Positions 30,022 to 31,643 of a stretch of 31,643 nucleotides of DNA are shown one piece after another. The translations under genes and the position numbers were made by a program. Position 1 is the stretch's first letter. Every line of letters begins with the position of its first letter. The notes beneath the pieces were generated by a model, which was given only the letters and a program-made list of their open reading frames with translations, was not told the DNA's origin and ran no database searches. The stretch is from Acidithiobacillus sp. Lineage in GTDB: Bacteria; Pseudomonadota; Gammaproteobacteria; Acidithiobacillales; Acidithiobacillaceae. The stretch lies in the NCBI GenBank assembly GCA_028065135.1, contig JAPTWR010000072.1, positions 1,963 to 33,605 on the forward strand. The letters are read 5' to 3'.

Positions 30022-31118
30022 TCTTGGTCTCTGATCCAGTCATGAACAATGATTTCAGTCCACTTCGGTACAACACCATCATTCCCAGCATCACCATCAA
30101 TGGTACGCATCCTGACACGATCATGGAACTGTTCCGCCGGGCCGGTCAGCCGAATATTGTTGCTGAAAGTTACCTTGCGATCACGTAATGCCCCTTTTAA
30201 CTCGCTAATGTCCTTTGGGGTTGCAGCGGCAGGGAAATCTTTGCCTTGCATGTATGTGCTATAAGCATCGCGTAGCTCCGCAGTATTCATGTATGTTGTC
30301 GCAAACTGGTTCACTTGAATAGTGCCGCCCTGATCCACTTTCAGGTACGTCGTTAAAGCCCCTAATAGGTCGGATTTTATTTCTTCTGTGACGTTGGCGC
30401 TGCGAATGAAATCCTTGGTCAGCGTATGGAACTGCTTCGTCTTCCAAGCGCTGTTGCTTGGGAAAGCCAGCCCGAGGAACGTGTCATAAAAATAATTGGC
30501 AGCATTTTGTCTGTTCCCTGCGGTAATCAAATCATCGAAAATAAACCCGCGCCATCCACCGCTTGGGTTCTCGACTGTAGCTTCGTTGGCATCATTGCGC
30601 ATAAATGCACCGATTTTGTATAGCTTTGTCTTCGGGGTCAGGATCAAGTCTTTCAAGAATTCAAGCATCAGCTCACCGGAATTACCAACCTTGCGGGTGA
30701 ACCCCGCATGGGGTTCAGCCTTGATGATGCAAGTGAATGGGATACCGGGATGTCCGACCATCCCATAAACCACCACAACTATACTGCTGGGAATGATTCT
30801 ACTTGTCTGTGCGTCCGCGAGACTTGCCGCAATACTTTGAGATGCGGAAATAAAGGTCGCCACATTATCAGGAGCATCAACTATCTGTTTAACCTTAGCC
30901 CAAATGCTCTCGGCACCTGTCTTCCTGATGCTCATCTCCAAGCCGTGCGAAGCGTGCCCAAGAGCCGCAGTGATGCGCTGCTGTAGCGCATCTCGAGCGT
31001 CTGGCTCAAGATGAATTTCCTGTTCTCCATAGCTAGGCTCGACCGGAGTTGGTGCATCCGGTCGCTTGAATACTTCGTGGATGATGGTTCGCTGGATAAC
31101 TAGATTCTGAAAGGACAT
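30018..31118 (-). CDS. NdpA/YejK-like nucleoid-associated protein (NA37 family)
   Basis: A 366-aa protein that looks like the 37-kDa nucleoid-associated family (NdpA/YejK): N-terminus VIQRTIIHEVFKR, a middle with FIFDDLITAGNRQNAANYFY, where aaryFyd...lg is typical, and a central helix-rich region. These proteins bind DNA, but mechanism in defence contexts is unknown. It is the first gene of the leftward operon, coupled to the RelA/SpoT gene by ATGA. The ATG at 31118 is preceded by a purine-rich AAGGCGAAGCCGAG. The family call is made by eye and is moderately certain. Confidence 0.6.
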   Translation of the reverse strand: MSFQNLVIQRTIIHEVFKRPDAPTPVEPSYGEQEIHLEPDARDALQQRITAALGHASHGLEMSIRKTGAESIWAKVKQIVDAPDNVATFISASQSIAASLADAQTSRIIPSSIVVVVYGMVGHPGIPFTCIIKAEPHAGFTRKVGNSGELMLEFLKDLILTPKTKLYKIGAFMRNDANEATVENPSGGWRGFIFDDLITAGNRQNAANYFYDTFLGLAFPSNSAWKTKQFHTLTKDFIRSANVTEEIKSDLLGALTTYLKVDQGGTIQVNQFATTYMNTAELRDAYSTYMQGKDFPAAATPKDISELKGALRDRKVTFSNNIRLTGPAEQFHDRVRMRTIDGDAGNDGVVPKWTEIIVHDWIRDQE

Positions 31119-31383
31119 GACTCGGCTTCGCCTTTTAGTTTGAACGCGGAAAGACCGCTATTGGTGCTATTACCAACTAAATCTCTCCCCCACATTGAAT
31201 GGTATACGACAAGCAGACTCAAATGTCACAAGTTCTTCCCCTTTCGAAAAAAGAAGGATGCCCTCCGTTTATGCAAATGGCCGCCAACCAATGTGCAGTG
31301 TGCGATAATAACGGTTCTGAAAAAGTTGAAGGCGGACCTTCCAGCAGGCTGGTTCGACAAGCTTTTGCTAAAAAGGGCACTGT
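31119..31383. other. upstream region of the three-gene operon
   Basis: A 265-bp stretch with no gene I can support. It must hold the leftward operon promoter. GATTTAGTTGGTAATAG on the minus strand near 31160-31185 is AT-rich enough to contain it, but no clear -35/-10 pair was found. A plus-strand 62-codon frame at 31199 has no ribosome site. Confidence 0.3.
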
Positions 31384-31512
31384 TTAGTATGGCCGAATTC
31401 CGGTAGCACGTGGTGCCATGACCGAACGGCCCTCTTCTTGGTCCATATTACCCGTTCCCAATATGGATGTGAACGGCCGCTTCCGCTGCATCACCGCCCA
31501 TTCTCTTGCCAT
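31384..31512 (-). CDS. possible 42-aa protein after the dinB-like gene
   Basis: A frame with ATG at 31512, just after the dinB-like stop (GCGGTAAGAAC before it), encoding MAREWAVMQRKRPFTSILGT and 22 more residues. It is basic, short and unrecognised; it may be chance. Confidence 0.25.
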   Translation of the reverse strand: MAREWAVMQRKRPFTSILGTGNMDQEEGRSVMAPRATGIRPY

Positions 31513-31516
31513 GTTC

Positions 31517-31643
31517 TTACCGCAGATCGGGGATTCCGTCCAGCAAGTTCAGCTGGCGGGCGCCTCGGCTCGCCGCCTGGATTTGGACGAGGCCGCTCAC
31601 TGTGATTCCTAGCAGGCGCACGGACGCACCCTGGGGAACTGCC
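31517..31643 (-). CDS. dinB: DNA polymerase IV (DinB)-like C-terminal end (partial)
   Basis: Only the last 41 codons are present. ASVRLLGITVSGL followed by QLNLLDG near the stop is the usual end of Y-family polymerase IV proteins, where a VRLLGV step precedes a little-finger strand and a QL.LF tail. The 5' part lies outside the window. It is probably chromosomal or a second module and marks the right edge. Function by family: translesion DNA synthesis. Confidence 0.6.
   Translation of the reverse strand, partial: AVPQGASVRLLGITVSGLVQIQAASRGARQLNLLDGIPDLR

Noticed and set aside
31199..31387. 62-codon plus-strand frame near the right end
   Set aside because: No ribosome site, no recognisable features and it runs against the neighbouring minus-strand genes.
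306..31643. Search for a second copy of the tRNA-Leu 3' end as the right attachment site
   Set aside because: By eye no matching copy of the tRNA 3' sequence was found, so the right end of the element is not assigned.

Overview
The window is a GC-rich proteobacterial chromosome segment. It looks most like an acidophilic Acidithiobacillus-type host, but that is an inference from gene content and style, not a proof. A mobile element is inserted beside a tRNA-Leu(CAA) gene. The left flank (1-360) holds the 3' end of a chromosomal Gly/Trp/Pro-rich envelope protein gene, then the tRNA with its promoter and a terminator. A P4-type tyrosine integrase starts about 160 bp after the tRNA. This is the standard layout of an integrative element that uses the tRNA 3' end as its attachment site.

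From 1.6 to 14.6 kb most genes run leftward. Read in transcription order they are: a Cro/YdaS-like regulator, two small unknown genes, a very large primase-helicase (about 1759 aa), a DsbC-like thiol-disulfide protein, three core subunits of a type IVB (Dot/Icm, IncI-like) secretion system (DotI/IcmL, DotH/IcmK, DotG/IcmE), a sigma-70-family factor, a Dam-type adenine methylase and an AlpA-type regulator that overlaps the integrase tail to tail. At 14.6-14.77 kb a divergent promoter region separates the Cro-like gene from a rightward LexA/CI-like S24 repressor. This resembles a phage-type on/off switch for the two arms.

From 15.6 to 27.4 kb the genes run rightward with good ribosome binding sites and several ATGA overlaps. 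They include small unknown and membrane proteins, a HAD phosphatase, a cytosine-5 DNA methyltransferase with a repeat-bearing recognition region, a PPP-family phosphatase, a PLD-type nuclease-like protein, a zinc-ribbon protein and a RecJ-like single-strand exonuclease. The content fits replication, protection and processing of mobile DNA. No relaxase, coupling protein or secretion ATPase is visible in the window.

The most unusual signal is a family of short palindromic repeats. Each has an 11-13 bp core with a TGCA-like centre, and the period is 15 or 18 bp. Blocks occur in at least 16 places between 2.7 and 27.4 kb, mostly inside genes. The units are multiples of three and free of stop codons in all six frames. 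They insert low-complexity peptides into the methylase, sigma factor, DotH, DotI, the DsbC-like protein, the primase-helicase (several times), the phosphatase and RecJ. A second repeat (about 35 bp, core CTTGGTGCCGCAAA) forms a four-copy array at 13.65-13.78 kb and recurs singly in other gene leaders.

After 27.6 kb base composition drops visibly and the repeats stop. Here lies a leftward, tightly coupled three-gene operon: a NdpA/YejK (NA37)-like protein, a RelA/SpoT synthetase-domain protein and a DUF3800 protein. It is a candidate undescribed defence or stress system. The window ends in the 3' end of a DinB/DNA polymerase IV-like gene on the minus strand.
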